NCBI GenBank assembly: GCA_003222115.1 | Contig: QHUL01000058.1 | Span: forward strand, 1 to 64,000 | Source of the DNA: Gemmatimonadota bacterium | GTDB taxonomy: Bacteria; Gemmatimonadota; Gemmatimonadetes; Gemmatimonadales; GWC2-71-9 | Length of the DNA stretch: 64,000 bases | Direction of reading: 5' to 3' | Shown here: positions 54,324 through 63,099 of the stretch, piece by piece | Layout: every line of letters begins with the position of its first letter | Numbering within the stretch: the first letter of the stretch is position 1 | The notes under the pieces: generated by a model | Databases searched by the model: none | Seen by the model: the letters and a program-made list of their open reading frames with translations, nothing else | Told to the model about the DNA's origin: nothing | Program-made: the position numbers and the translations under genes

Positions 54324-55524
54324 GACGCCGCACCTCCTCTTCGCACAAGGCCTCGAACTCTCGAGTCACCTGCGACCACGAGTACCGCTCCTCGACCAGC
54401 CGACGCCCAGCGCTCCCCAGCGCCCGCCGCCGCGCGGGATCCCGGAGGAGCGCCACGATTGCCGCGGCGAAGTCCGCCGGATCGTCCACGCGAAGGAAGT
54501 GCGTGCCCGAAATCAGCGGCAACCCCTCCGCTCCCACGGTCGTCGACACCACGGCCTTCCCCATCGCGAGTAGCTCGAAGATCTTGATGCGCGTCCCGCC
54601 GCCAACCCGGAGCGGCACCACGCCAACGCTCGCTTCCGCGACGTACGGTCGCACATCATCAACGGTGCCAGTAACGCGGACGCCCGCAGTCGCCGCCAGC
54701 TGCAGCACACGGGCGCTCGGATTGCGCCCGACTACGGTCAGAGACACTTCCGGCATTTCGCTGCGAATGCGGGGGAGGATCGCCTCGACGAAGTACACGA
54801 CACTGTCCTCGTTGGGCCACCAGTCCATGGAGCCTGGAAGGACGACGGAGCCAGGTGCCTCGTGCGATCCATTGGGCGTGAAATAGCTGGTATCGACTCC
54901 AGTTGGGATCGCGCGAACCCTTGCCTTGGGGGCGTGGGCGGCCAGCATCGTACGATCCGCCTCAGAGACCGCGACGGTCAGGCGCGCCCGAGCGCAGGCC
55001 CGCGCCTCGTACCGGCGCATCTTCCGCCACTCCAATTCGAGAAGCGCGCGTCGCCATATCCGCGGCTCGACCCGGCTCAGACGCTTCCAGATCATGTGCT
55101 CCACGTTGTGTGCGAAGAGGACCGCCGGGACCGGCCCGTCCAGCGCGGCATTGGGCGTGGCGGCGAGAAAATCCACCACGCAGACATCGACGTTGCCCGC
55201 TGCGATGCGCCGGGAGACCTCCTGGGCGAGCGCCGGCACGCGGCACTTCCAGAGATCGACCGGGAGCGGCGAGAGCCAGGATCTGAGCAACGCCAAGGCG
55301 AACCAGGGACTCGTGCGCTTCGGGATCGCGCAGGGCACCGATATCACGTGCTCGCAGTTCGACAGTCGAGCCGCCAGCCCCTCGGGATCGTCCCGCGGGC
55401 CGTGAGTCGTCAATAGAGTCACGCGATGCCGGCGCGCCAGCTGCGCGATGATGTGAAAGCTCCGCAGTCGTCCCCCCGCATTGAGCGGCCAGAGCCCTCC
55501 TACCTTCACCCACAGGATGCGCAT
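54313..55524 (-). CDS. Glycosyltransferase family 4 (GT-B)
   Basis: A 403-residue transferase starting MRILWVKVGGLWPLNAGGRLRSFHIIAQLARRHRVTLLTTHGP, at 55524, inside the end of the asparagine-synthase-like gene. The C-terminal Rossmann half has VVLPGSMDWWPNEDSVVYFVEAILPRIRSEMPEVSLTVVGRNP and TGTVDDVRPYVAEASVGVVPLRVGGGTRIKIFELLAMGKAVVSTTVGAEGL, the acidic donor-binding region of GT4. This type (PEP-CTERM/exosortase-associated glycosyltransferase) is common next to AsnB-like amidotransferases. It adds a sugar at the cytoplasmic membrane face. Confidence 0.88.
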   Translation of the reverse strand: MRILWVKVGGLWPLNAGGRLRSFHIIAQLARRHRVTLLTTHGPRDDPEGLAARLSNCEHVISVPCAIPKRTSPWFALALLRSWLSPLPVDLWKCRVPALAQEVSRRIAAGNVDVCVVDFLAATPNAALDGPVPAVLFAHNVEHMIWKRLSRVEPRIWRRALLELEWRKMRRYEARACARARLTVAVSEADRTMLAAHAPKARVRAIPTGVDTSYFTPNGSHEAPGSVVLPGSMDWWPNEDSVVYFVEAILPRIRSEMPEVSLTVVGRNPSARVLQLAATAGVRVTGTVDDVRPYVAEASVGVVPLRVGGGTRIKIFELLAMGKAVVSTTVGAEGLPLISGTHFLRVDDPADFAAAIVALLRDPARRRALGSAGRRLVEERYSWSQVTREFEALCEEEVRRHAC

Positions 55525-57440
55525 TGCTCGCTCGTCGCCTCCATAACTCCGGCGACATCGTCGCCGTCCAGAAACACCCGCTGCCAGATCTCCAGGTTCA
55601 TCAAGAGCCAGAGGCGATCGCCGTGCTCCACCGCCCCGGCGCGATGCTCCTCGGCCAGGCGCCTGACGCAGGCGGGTTCGAAGAGCCCCCGCTGGAGCGC
55701 CCGCGGCCCCAGCACGAACTCCTGCACGAGCGGCCAGAACGAGCCGCGGAGCCATCGGCCCACGGGAACCGGGAAGCCCATCTTCGGTCGCGTGAGGATT
55801 TCACGCGGCACCAGGTCCTGCAGCGCGGCCCGCAACACGGCCTTGGTGCGCCAGCCGCGCAGCTTGAAACGGCCAGGGATCGCCGTCGCGTATTCGACGA
55901 ACTCGTGGTCGAGGTACGGGACCCGGCTTTCGATCGAGGCCGCCATGCTCATCTGATCCTGTTTCATCAACAGCTCGACCAAATACGTCTGGAGGTCGGC
56001 GTGGCTCATCCGTTCGAGGGTACCGCTGGCGGACTCCTCGTAGCAGCGCAGCCCCTCGCCGTAGGGGTCGCGACCGGCGAGCAGCCTGTGGTCCGCCAGG
56101 AGGCAAGACTGGAGGACCATGGGGAACACGGCGAAGTTTTCGTAGAACAGCGCGCGGGGCCCTGGCTCGAGTGCCAGAACCGTGCGCCGGGCATAGCGGC
56201 GCATCGGGTTGGGGAGACTCCGCGTGAGCCGACCGACCTGGCCGCGAACAGCCCGAGGGGCCAAAGCCCAGTAGACGCGCCCAAGCCGCTCGTTCCAGGC
56301 CGTCACGCGGTAGCGGTTGTAGCCGAGGAAGAGCTCATCGGCGCCCTCACCCGTGAGCACCACCTTGACGTGCTCCCGGGCCAGGCGCGAGACGAAGTAG
56401 AGAGGGACGCTCGAGGGGAAGGCGATGGGCTCGTCCTCGTGCCAGATCAGCTGCGGCAAGGCATCGAAGAACTCGGTGGGCGACACGACGACCTCGCGGT
56501 GCTCCGCGCCTGCCGCGCGGGCCGCAAGCCGGGCGTAGGCAAGTTCGTTGGCCTCGGGCTCCGAGAAGCCCACTGCGAATGTGCGAATCGGCTCCGTGAC
56601 CAGCGACGCCATGAGGGCGGCCAGGCCGCTCGAATCAATCCCGCCGGACAGGAACAGCCCGAGTGGCACGTCGCTCATGAGGTGGCTCCGCACGGCGGCG
56701 GTGAGCCGCGTGCGTAGTTCACCGGCTCGCTCCGCAAGCGTCACGGGAGCCTCCTCCGTGGCAGCCGGCAGTCGCCAATAGCGGCGCTCCCGAGACCCTT
56801 CAGCGAGCGTCCACGAGAGGGTCCGACCGGGTAGCAGCTTGCGCACGCCCTTGAAGAAGGTCTCTTCCCCGGCGACGAACCCCGTAGCCAGAAACTCGGG
56901 AACGATCGCCTCGTTCAGCGCTGGCCGAACGGAGCCTCCAACGAGAAGTGCCTTGATCTCCGAGGCGAAGAGGAGTTCCTTGTCGGTGTACGCGTAGTAG
57001 AGCGGCTTGATCCCGAGCCGGTCCCGCGCCAGGAGGAGGCGGCCCTGCAGCCGGTCCCACAGGGCAAACGCGAACATGCCCTGGAGCCGCTCGACACAGG
57101 ATGCCCCCTCCTCCTCGTACAAGTGGAGGATCGTCTCGGTATCGCTCCGGGTCCGGTAGGCGTGGCCGCGCCGCTCGAGCCCGCGACGGAGATCGGCATG
57201 GTTGTAAATTTCGCCGTTGTAGACGATCCAGACGGTCCCGTCCTCGTTGGCCATGGGCTGGTGGCCTCCGGTCACATCCACGATCGCCAGCCGACGCATC
57301 CCCAGCCCCACCGGCCCCTCGATCCAGAGCCCCTCGCCGTCGGGCCCGCGGTGGCGCAGCACATCGCGCATCCGCTTGAGGCCCACTTCGTCCACGGCCG
57401 CCTGTGGATTGAGCTTGACGATACCGACGATCCCGCACAT
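55506..57440 (-). CDS. Asparagine synthase-like amidotransferase (exosortase-locus type)
   Basis: A 644-residue class II amidotransferase. Catalytic Cys2 (MCGIVGIVKL), RGPDGEG, NEDGTVWIVYNGEIYNH, RSDTETILHLYEEEG, RLGIKPLYYA; then the ATP pyrophosphatase motif FLSGGIDSSGLAALMASL (263-280) and LTGEGADELFLGYNRYR. Length and neighbours (DUF3473-type deacetylase upstream, GT4 downstream) match the AsnB-like proteins of XrtA/PEP-CTERM polysaccharide loci. These are thought to amidate a sugar acid of the polymer, for example the uronic acid made by the dehydrogenase at 52983; this is inference. It follows the deacetylase after 6 bases. Confidence 0.9.
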   Translation of the reverse strand: MCGIVGIVKLNPQAAVDEVGLKRMRDVLRHRGPDGEGLWIEGPVGLGMRRLAIVDVTGGHQPMANEDGTVWIVYNGEIYNHADLRRGLERRGHAYRTRSDTETILHLYEEEGASCVERLQGMFAFALWDRLQGRLLLARDRLGIKPLYYAYTDKELLFASEIKALLVGGSVRPALNEAIVPEFLATGFVAGEETFFKGVRKLLPGRTLSWTLAEGSRERRYWRLPAATEEAPVTLAERAGELRTRLTAAVRSHLMSDVPLGLFLSGGIDSSGLAALMASLVTEPIRTFAVGFSEPEANELAYARLAARAAGAEHREVVVSPTEFFDALPQLIWHEDEPIAFPSSVPLYFVSRLAREHVKVVLTGEGADELFLGYNRYRVTAWNERLGRVYWALAPRAVRGQVGRLTRSLPNPMRRYARRTVLALEPGPRALFYENFAVFPMVLQSCLLADHRLLAGRDPYGEGLRCYEESASGTLERMSHADLQTYLVELLMKQDQMSMAASIESRVPYLDHEFVEYATAIPGRFKLRGWRTKAVLRAALQDLVPREILTRPKMGFPVPVGRWLRGSFWPLVQEFVLGPRALQRGLFEPACVRRLAEEHRAGAVEHGDRLWLLMNLEIWQRVFLDGDDVAGVMEATSEQCASCG

Positions 57441-57446
57441 GAGGGG

Positions 57447-58370
57447 CTAACTGCCTTCCGCCGCAAGAATGAGCCCCGGGGTCAAGGCGTCGGACGCGGC
57501 CGGGCCGCCCACTGGCGGGACCGGCTCAAGCTCGACGCCCAGCTCGTCGAGCACCGCACGGGCGGGCGCGAAACGGAACTCGCGCAGCAGCAGCGCGAGT
57601 TTGTGCGCGTTGCCAGCGATGCCGACCCGATGGCGCAAGCTGCGCAGCAGCCCGACCCCTCGTACCCGCGGCTGGCCGAGGTCAAACTCCCATGGATGCA
57701 GATAGACGACCGCTGGCCGGCTGGCCCGCTCGAGTCGTCGGATTGCCCAGCGCGTCAGCCACAGCGGGTAGAGTCGGAAATATCCGCCGCCAGCCACCGG
57801 CAAACGCCCTGCGCCGAGCTCGAACACGGACAACGGAACTTCCCAGATGCCCTCCTCGCGGCGGTGGACGCCGGTCGGCGCCTCGGCAATGCCGTAGCGG
57901 TCGTGGTGCACCGGGAAGATCGACGAGTCGTACCGATAGCCAGCCCGGTGGAGCTCGCGCAGTGCCCACAGAGTCCGGCTGGTGACTGATAGGGTGGGCG
58001 CGCGGTAGCCAATCACCGGCTGCCCGCTGAGCTCCTGGAGCAGCGCACGGGAACGCGAGACCTCGTCGAAGAAGGCGGCCTTGCTCAAGGACCAGATCGG
58101 CGTGTGCGACCAGCCGTGGCTCGCGACCTCGTGTCCGGCCCGAGCGATGTCGCGTACCAAGTCCGGGAGCCGCTCCGCTAGCCACCCCAGCACGAAGAAC
58201 GTCGCCCGCGCGTCCGTCGCAGCGAGCAGATCAAGCAGCCGACGGACATTCTCGCCGACACGCAGCTCGCAGCGCGGCCACTGGTCGCGGGAGATGGCCC
58301 GGGCGTAGTTCTCAACCTGGAACCAGTCCTCGACGTCGATGGACAGCACGTGGCTGGGCGGCACCGCCAT
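57447..58370 (-). CDS. Polysaccharide deacetylase, XrtA/DUF3473 type
   Basis: A 307-residue NodB-fold protein, ATG at 58370 behind GGAGGGGA. Motif 1 is [20 protein letters not shown], motif 2 is [15 protein letters not shown], and motif 3 is [42 protein letters not shown]. The C-terminal DUF3473 part has [37 protein letters not shown]. This combination is diagnostic of deacetylases in exosortase-type exopolysaccharide loci. There is no signal peptide. It heads the operon deacetylase, asparagine synthase-like, GT4, dehydrogenase, GNAT and has a near-consensus sigma-54 element upstream. Confidence 0.92.
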   Translation of the reverse strand: MAVPPSHVLSIDVEDWFQVENYARAISRDQWPRCELRVGENVRRLLDLLAATDARATFFVLGWLAERLPDLVRDIARAGHEVASHGWSHTPIWSLSKAAFFDEVSRSRALLQELSGQPVIGYRAPTLSVTSRTLWALRELHRAGYRYDSSIFPVHHDRYGIAEAPTGVHRREEGIWEVPLSVFELGAGRLPVAGGGYFRLYPLWLTRWAIRRLERASRPAVVYLHPWEFDLGQPRVRGVGLLRSLRHRVGIAGNAHKLALLLREFRFAPARAVLDELGVELEPVPPVGGPAASDALTPGLILAAEGS

Positions 58371-58432
58371 TCCCCTCCCTGGCTCAGCGCCCTCGGGTCG
58401 GGGCGCCGCTGCAACACCTCCCTCCCTCGCCT

Positions 58433-58448
58433 TGCAGAGAACGTGCCG
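58433..58448 (-). promoter_or_regulatory. Putative sigma-54 promoter of the deacetylase/amidotransferase operon
   Basis: The minus strand reads CGGCACGTTCTCTGCA: GGCACG is ideal at -24 and TGCA at -12, correctly spaced. The predicted start point near 58422 leaves about 52 bases before the ATG at 58370. Confidence 0.58.
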
Positions 58449-58547
58449 GCCCTGGCGGGTGCACTGACCCACTGGGCGCTTGCCCCATCCTTGTGCACAT
58501 CCCACTACCGTTGCGCGGGCTCCTCGATCGGTCGCCCAAGCTCGCTC

Positions 58548-58563
58548 CGGAACGGAACTTGCC
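58548..58563 (+). promoter_or_regulatory. Putative sigma-54 promoter of the S8 protease gene
   Basis: CGGAACGGAACTTGCC has TTGC at -12 and CGGAACG at -24 with correct spacing. The predicted start point near 58574 is 28 bases before the ATG at 58602. It is divergent from the element at 58433. Confidence 0.45.
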
Positions 58564-58601
58564 CCGTCGTGGGGAAAGACCCGTCCCACGAGGCAAGACC
58601 G

Positions 58602-59780
58602 ATGAGGCAGCCAGCACGCTCCGCTCTCATGGCCGCGGCCATCCTCCTCGCCGCGTGCCAGGAGCCTTCGAGCCCGACTCAGCCGACCTCGGCGGGCCCG
58701 ACCCGGGACCTCCTCGGAGCGGCGGTCGCGCGATACATAGTCGTGTTCCAGGAGACCGTCACCGACCCGGCCGGCCTCGCCCAGTCGCTGGTGAGCGCCT
58801 ACAACGGATCGCTCTCACAGATCTACACAAGCGCTCTCAAGGGATTCGCAGCAAGTCTGTCGGATGCGGCGGTGGCGGCCCTGGGGCAGAACCCGCTCGT
58901 CGCCTACATCGAGTCCGATCAGCTGGTCCAGACCGACGGGACCGAGCAGATGGATGCGAACGGCGACCCTTGGGGGCTCGACCGGATCGATCAGCGGGCG
59001 CTTCCCCTCTCGGGCACGTACAGCTACACCGCGACGGGCGCGGGCGTGCACGCGTACATCATCGACACGGGCATCTGGACTGACCAGCCGGAGTTCGGCG
59101 GCCGGGCGGACAACGTGTACGACATCCTCGGCCTGGACGGCCTGGACTGTAACGGGCACGGCACCCACGTGGCGGGCACGGTCGGCGCCGCGACGTTCGG
59201 CGTCGCCAAGGGGGTCTTCCTGCACGGCGTGCGGGTGTTCTTCAATTGTGGCGGGGTCGGGTGGACTTCCGATCTCATCGCGGGGGTGGACTGGGTGACC
59301 GCGCATCACGCGAGCCCCGCCGTGGCGAATATCTCGCTCACGGAGGGGCGCTCCGATGCGCTGAACACCGCAGTCACGAGCCTGTGGAACTCCGGCGTGT
59401 TCGTGACGGTGGCGGCCGGCAACAAGACCGACGACGCCTGCCTGTACTCGCCCGGGAGCGCGAGCGGCGCCTTCACCGTCGCGGCGTCGACCCGGACCGA
59501 CGCCAAAGCGGACTTCTCCAATTGGGGCAGCTGCGTGAAGGCCTACGCACCGGGCTCGGATATCAAGTCGACGTGGCTCGCAGGCATGACGATGACGATG
59601 TCCGGCACGTCGATGGCGGCGCCGCATGTCACCGGGGTGGCCGCGCTCTACAAGGCGACGTTGGGCGACGCGCCGTCCGCCACCGTGTCCAACTGGATCA
59701 TCAGCAACGCCACGACGGGCGCGATCACCGGAAACGCCGCCGGCACACCCAATCTGCTTCTGTTCAAGTCGACGTTCTGA
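58602..59780 (+). CDS. Secreted S8 (subtilisin/proteinase K-like) serine protease lipoprotein
   Basis: A 392-residue protease. The signal peptide [19 protein letters not shown] ends in a lipobox with C19 lipidated. Residues 42-112 are an inhibitor I9 propeptide ([28 protein letters not shown], ending [10 protein letters not shown]). The catalytic triad is D155 (YIIDTGI), H186 (NGHGTHVAG) and S337 (SGTSMAAPH), with oxyanion N274 (VAAGN). Disulfide-type cysteines and the WGLDRIDQR entry are proteinase K-like. It is the only protease in the locus, divergent from the deacetylase operon. It might process surface proteins attached to the polymer; the target is unknown. Confidence 0.93.
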   Translation: MRQPARSALMAAAILLAACQEPSSPTQPTSAGPTRDLLGAAVARYIVVFQETVTDPAGLAQSLVSAYNGSLSQIYTSALKGFAASLSDAAVAALGQNPLVAYIESDQLVQTDGTEQMDANGDPWGLDRIDQRALPLSGTYSYTATGAGVHAYIIDTGIWTDQPEFGGRADNVYDILGLDGLDCNGHGTHVAGTVGAATFGVAKGVFLHGVRVFFNCGGVGWTSDLIAGVDWVTAHHASPAVANISLTEGRSDALNTAVTSLWNSGVFVTVAAGNKTDDACLYSPGSASGAFTVAASTRTDAKADFSNWGSCVKAYAPGSDIKSTWLAGMTMTMSGTSMAAPHVTGVAALYKATLGDAPSATVSNWIISNATTGAITGNAAGTPNLLLFKSTF

Positions 59781-59816
59781 GGTGGCTTGAGGGGCACAGG
59801 ACTCCGTCCTGCGCCA

Positions 59817-61040
59817 TCAGCGAACGTTCCGATAGATGCGTTCGTACGTCGCAAGCCAGGGAGCGAGGGCGAACTCGTTCGCCAATCGCTCCCGCGCTCG
59901 GCGCGCGCGTGCCGCTGCCGCCTCGGAGTCCGCATACACGCCCCGAATCGCGGCCGCGAGCGCCGCTGGATGCTCAGGCGCGATCAACACCGCTTCTCGC
60001 GACGAGACGACGTCGGGGATGCCTCCGACCGCCGTCGCGACGATCGGGGCGCCGGCCGCCATGGCCTCCAACATCACCATCGGCGTGCCCTCGGCCCGGG
60101 AGCTGAGCACAAACACATCGAACGCAGAGAACAGGCGCCCCGCGCCCGGGCGGTTGCCAAGCCAGCGGACCCGCTGCGCGAGCCCGCGGCGCGCCGCGAG
60201 CGCCTCGAGCGGAGCCCGCGATCGTCCGTCGCCCAAGACCGACACGGCCAAGGGCAGGTCGCTGAGGAACTCCAACGCGGCCAGCAGGACGTCCGGCCCC
60301 TTCTCTGGCGACAGCCGTCCCACCCATCCGACGTGGAATCGACCTTCAGGCACTGCGAGCATGTGGCGAGCGCGGTCACGCGGGAGTGGCGGGTCACCCT
60401 CAGGCCACGCGTTCGGAACGACGTGTAGGCGCTGGGCTGGCACGCCCGCGCGCGCGAGATCGGCGGCGAGGGGGCGCGAGACAGCCACGACGGCGTCGAA
60501 GCGCCGAAAGGCCCACCGTTGCAGCCACTCGTAGAAGCGGTTCTTGAGGTCGCCCCCCGCGAAGCCGTGTACCGTGGTCACCGTAGGAACGCCGAGGCGG
60601 CGAGCGGCACTGGCGTCGATCACGTCCGCGCGGTAGCCGTGCGTATGCACCACGTCCGGCCGGACTCGCCGGCAGATCTCGATCACCGCAGCCCACTCGC
60701 GGAGGTAAGCCCGCGGCCGAATGCGCACCGGGACAACATCGACGCCGGCCGCGATGAGGGGCGGTAAGAACGGATGGTCCTCGCGGCCGTTCGGGAGCAC
60801 CGCGACCACGCTCACCCGGTGACCGGCCCGACGCTGCGCAGTGGCGAGCGCGTGAACGACTCGCTCGAGACCGCCTGCCTCGCACGGTGCTGCGATGTGG
60901 AGCACGCCGATGGCTCCGTCACGACTGAGCGGACCCACAGATCCGACCTCCCGAGCACAGCGGCTGCTCACCATGCGTCGTGCCAGTGACTCCATCGTCC
61001 ACATCGTTTCACCAGTCGCCCCGTTACGGCTTGCCGTCAT
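59817..61040 (-). CDS. Glycosyltransferase family 4
   Basis: A 407-residue GT-B enzyme. ATG at 61040 overlaps the stop of the upstream gene (ATGA) and has a strong ribosome site (GGGGGAGGA), so this longer start is preferred despite 40 residues of lead. The fold begins GVLHIAAPCEAGGLERVVHALATAQRRAGHRVSVVAVLPNG. The donor half has FHVGWVGRLSPEKGPDVLLAALEFLSDLPLAVSVLGDGRSR and VFVLSSRAEGTPMVMLEAMAAGAPIVATAVGGIPDVV. It is the second of two consecutive GT4 genes and ends the operon that comes from beyond the right edge. Confidence 0.9.
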   Translation of the reverse strand: MTASRNGATGETMWTMESLARRMVSSRCAREVGSVGPLSRDGAIGVLHIAAPCEAGGLERVVHALATAQRRAGHRVSVVAVLPNGREDHPFLPPLIAAGVDVVPVRIRPRAYLREWAAVIEICRRVRPDVVHTHGYRADVIDASAARRLGVPTVTTVHGFAGGDLKNRFYEWLQRWAFRRFDAVVAVSRPLAADLARAGVPAQRLHVVPNAWPEGDPPLPRDRARHMLAVPEGRFHVGWVGRLSPEKGPDVLLAALEFLSDLPLAVSVLGDGRSRAPLEALAARRGLAQRVRWLGNRPGAGRLFSAFDVFVLSSRAEGTPMVMLEAMAAGAPIVATAVGGIPDVVSSREAVLIAPEHPAALAAAIRGVYADSEAAAARARRARERLANEFALAPWLATYERIYRNVR

Positions 61041-62149
61041 TCCTCCCCCATGTAGAGGCGCTCGTACTGCCGCACCATCCTGTCGAGGCCGAATCCCTGT
61101 TCTACCCGCTCCCTCGCGACCGCCCCATCCGCCTCGCGTCGGTCGCGATGCGCCAAGGCGTCACGCCATGCGGCCGCCAGTGCGGCGACGTCTCCGGGCC
61201 GCACGAGGCGGTGGCGCAGACGCTCTCCGAGGATTGCGGGAGACCCGCCGACTTCGGTCACGACCGGACACACGCCGGTACTCATCGCCTCCAGCAAGCC
61301 GAGCGAGGTCCCCTCGCTCCACGACGACAGCGTGAACACGTCCAACACGGCGTGGACGTTCTCGACGTCGCTCCGCCAGCCTGCCAAGCGCGCAGCGTCC
61401 CGCAGCCCATATCGCTCGATCAGCGCCTCCAGCCGCGCCCATTCCGGGCCGTCTCCGACCAGCACCAGAACGGGCGCCGGGCCCTCGGTCCAAGTCGCCC
61501 GGAGCTGGGCGAAGGCCTGGATCATGATCTCGTACGCCTTTACCGGATCGAGCCGACCCACGCTGCCGATCACCGGCGCCCCAGCCGGCACACCCAATTC
61601 CGCCCGGACGGACCCGTTGACCAGCCGCGGCCGGAAGCGACGGGTATCGACGCCGTTCACAACGACCCGGATGCGTGAGCGGTCGCGGACCACCGCACGC
61701 GCCAACTGGCCGCGGAGAGCGTCTGATACCGCCACCACCACGTCGGTGCGGCGGGCGGCAAGCCCGTCGCGAAACCGCGCGACCCAGGAATCGGGGTAAT
61801 GACGCCCGTGCTCGGTGTGGACGAGACGCGGGACGCCGGCGTGCCGCGCCGCCAATGACGCCTTGTACCAGACGCCGCAATGGGTGTGCACGACATCCGG
61901 CGCGATCGCGCGGATTCTTCGGGCCAGCCCGACCGGCCACAGCATAGACAGGCGCGGAATGGCCTTGAATCGGTGCAGCTCCGCAACTGACTCGAGCCCC
62001 TGCGCAAAGCGGCCGAATCCACTCAGCGTCAGTATGTGACTCTCGAAACGGGCGCGGTCGATGAGTCGAACGATAGCCCCGACGAGTCGCTCCAGGCCGC
62101 CGTAGTCCAAGTCGTGAACCACATGCAGCACCTTGAGGCGTTGCTTCAT
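61037..62149 (-). CDS. Glycosyltransferase family 4 (exosortase-locus type)
   Basis: A 370-residue GT-B enzyme: MKQRLKVLHVVHDLDYGGLERLVGAIVRLIDRARFESHILTLSG at the start, HTHCGVWYKASLAARHAGVPRLVHTEHGR in the acceptor half. The donor half has IGSVGRLDPVKAYEIMIQAFAQLRATWTEGPAPVLVLVGDGPEWARLEALI and VFTLSSWSEGTSLGLLEAMSTGVCPVVTEVGG. The HTEHGR motif is typical of glycosyltransferases from exosortase-type loci. It overlaps the deacetylase gene upstream and the GT4 downstream by 4 bases each. Confidence 0.9.
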   Translation of the reverse strand: MKQRLKVLHVVHDLDYGGLERLVGAIVRLIDRARFESHILTLSGFGRFAQGLESVAELHRFKAIPRLSMLWPVGLARRIRAIAPDVVHTHCGVWYKASLAARHAGVPRLVHTEHGRHYPDSWVARFRDGLAARRTDVVVAVSDALRGQLARAVVRDRSRIRVVVNGVDTRRFRPRLVNGSVRAELGVPAGAPVIGSVGRLDPVKAYEIMIQAFAQLRATWTEGPAPVLVLVGDGPEWARLEALIERYGLRDAARLAGWRSDVENVHAVLDVFTLSSWSEGTSLGLLEAMSTGVCPVVTEVGGSPAILGERLRHRLVRPGDVAALAAAWRDALAHRDRREADGAVARERVEQGFGLDRMVRQYERLYMGEE

Positions 62150-63099
62150 GTGTGGCTGCTAACGGCGGTCGGCGGCGTCACGGGTACGCCTGCAAAGCCT
62201 GACGTCCGCAGCGCGAACCCATGGGCCGACAGCCCCGAAGGGATGTTGACCCGCGGCACGGCGTAGCGGTTCACGCGATTCGGCGTAAACCACCCCCCGT
62301 CAAGAGAGAGGGCCGCGACGTAGCCCGCCGCCGCCGCCGCCGCCTCGACCGACGGGCTCGCGAGACCATAGGGGTAGCTGAGCCACGCGACCACACTCGT
62401 GCACCGCCGACGCAGCCAGTCGAGCGGCCGGCTTAACTCTTCCTGGAGTTCGGCCGGCGAGAGACGAAGCAGGTTCGGATGCGTCCACGTGTGAGAAGCG
62501 AGCGTGATGCCCGGATGGCGGGTGGCTGTACGCAGCTCGCCCTCCGAAGCGACCAGCGCCCATTCCGGCACCGCGGCGAGTCGGAGCCCCTGCGCCTCAG
62601 CCCAGCGGCGGACGTCCCGGTCCTTTCCGCCCAGCTCTTGTAGGGCGCGCGTCCGCAGGACCGGATCCAAACCGCCGCCCTCGTCACGCGCCAGGGCGTC
62701 CCACCAGAAGGAACGTCCCCCCACGAAGGCAGGGACGACGAACAGCGTCGCCGGAACGCCCCGCCGTGCCAACTCCTCGACCCCGATCGCGATGGCTCCC
62801 TGGTATGCGTCGTCGAACGTGATCGCGACCCGCGGGCGGCGCCCCGATGGAGCGGGCGTCAGCACCTCCTCCAGCGGCACGATGGCATGCGTTCGCAAGA
62901 GTTGCTCGATCTGCCTCACAAACGTCCGGCGCGGGAGGTGCAGCGAGCGGTCTCCAAAGGACGAGCAATCGTCGGGCACGACGTTGTGGTAGGTCAACAC
63001 GAGAGCATGGCGGAGCAGCGCGACTCGGCAAAGCGCAGCGGTGCCACTCCACACGAGTCCGGTCTCTACGAGCGCCTTGAGCGCAGCCCGCGTTCTCAT
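62146..63099 (-). CDS. Polysaccharide deacetylase family protein 3
   Basis: A 317-residue NodB-type protein, ATG at 63099 overlapping the O-antigen ligase stop. ALVLTYHNVVPDD opens the domain, RVAITFDDAYQGAIAIGVEELARRGVPATLFVVPAFVGG is motif 1, and ITLASHTWTHPNLLRLSPAELQEELSRPLDWL is motif 2. WLSYPYGLASPSVEAAAAAAGYVAAL gives the later motif. There is a hydrophobic stretch near residues 15-35 but no clean signal peptide. It is one of three NodB-like proteins in the locus besides the PIG-L enzyme. Its substrate is probably an N-acetylated residue of the polymer. Confidence 0.87.
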   Translation of the reverse strand: MRTRAALKALVETGLVWSGTAALCRVALLRHALVLTYHNVVPDDCSSFGDRSLHLPRRTFVRQIEQLLRTHAIVPLEEVLTPAPSGRRPRVAITFDDAYQGAIAIGVEELARRGVPATLFVVPAFVGGRSFWWDALARDEGGGLDPVLRTRALQELGGKDRDVRRWAEAQGLRLAAVPEWALVASEGELRTATRHPGITLASHTWTHPNLLRLSPAELQEELSRPLDWLRRRCTSVVAWLSYPYGLASPSVEAAAAAAGYVAALSLDGGWFTPNRVNRYAVPRVNIPSGLSAHGFALRTSGFAGVPVTPPTAVSSHT

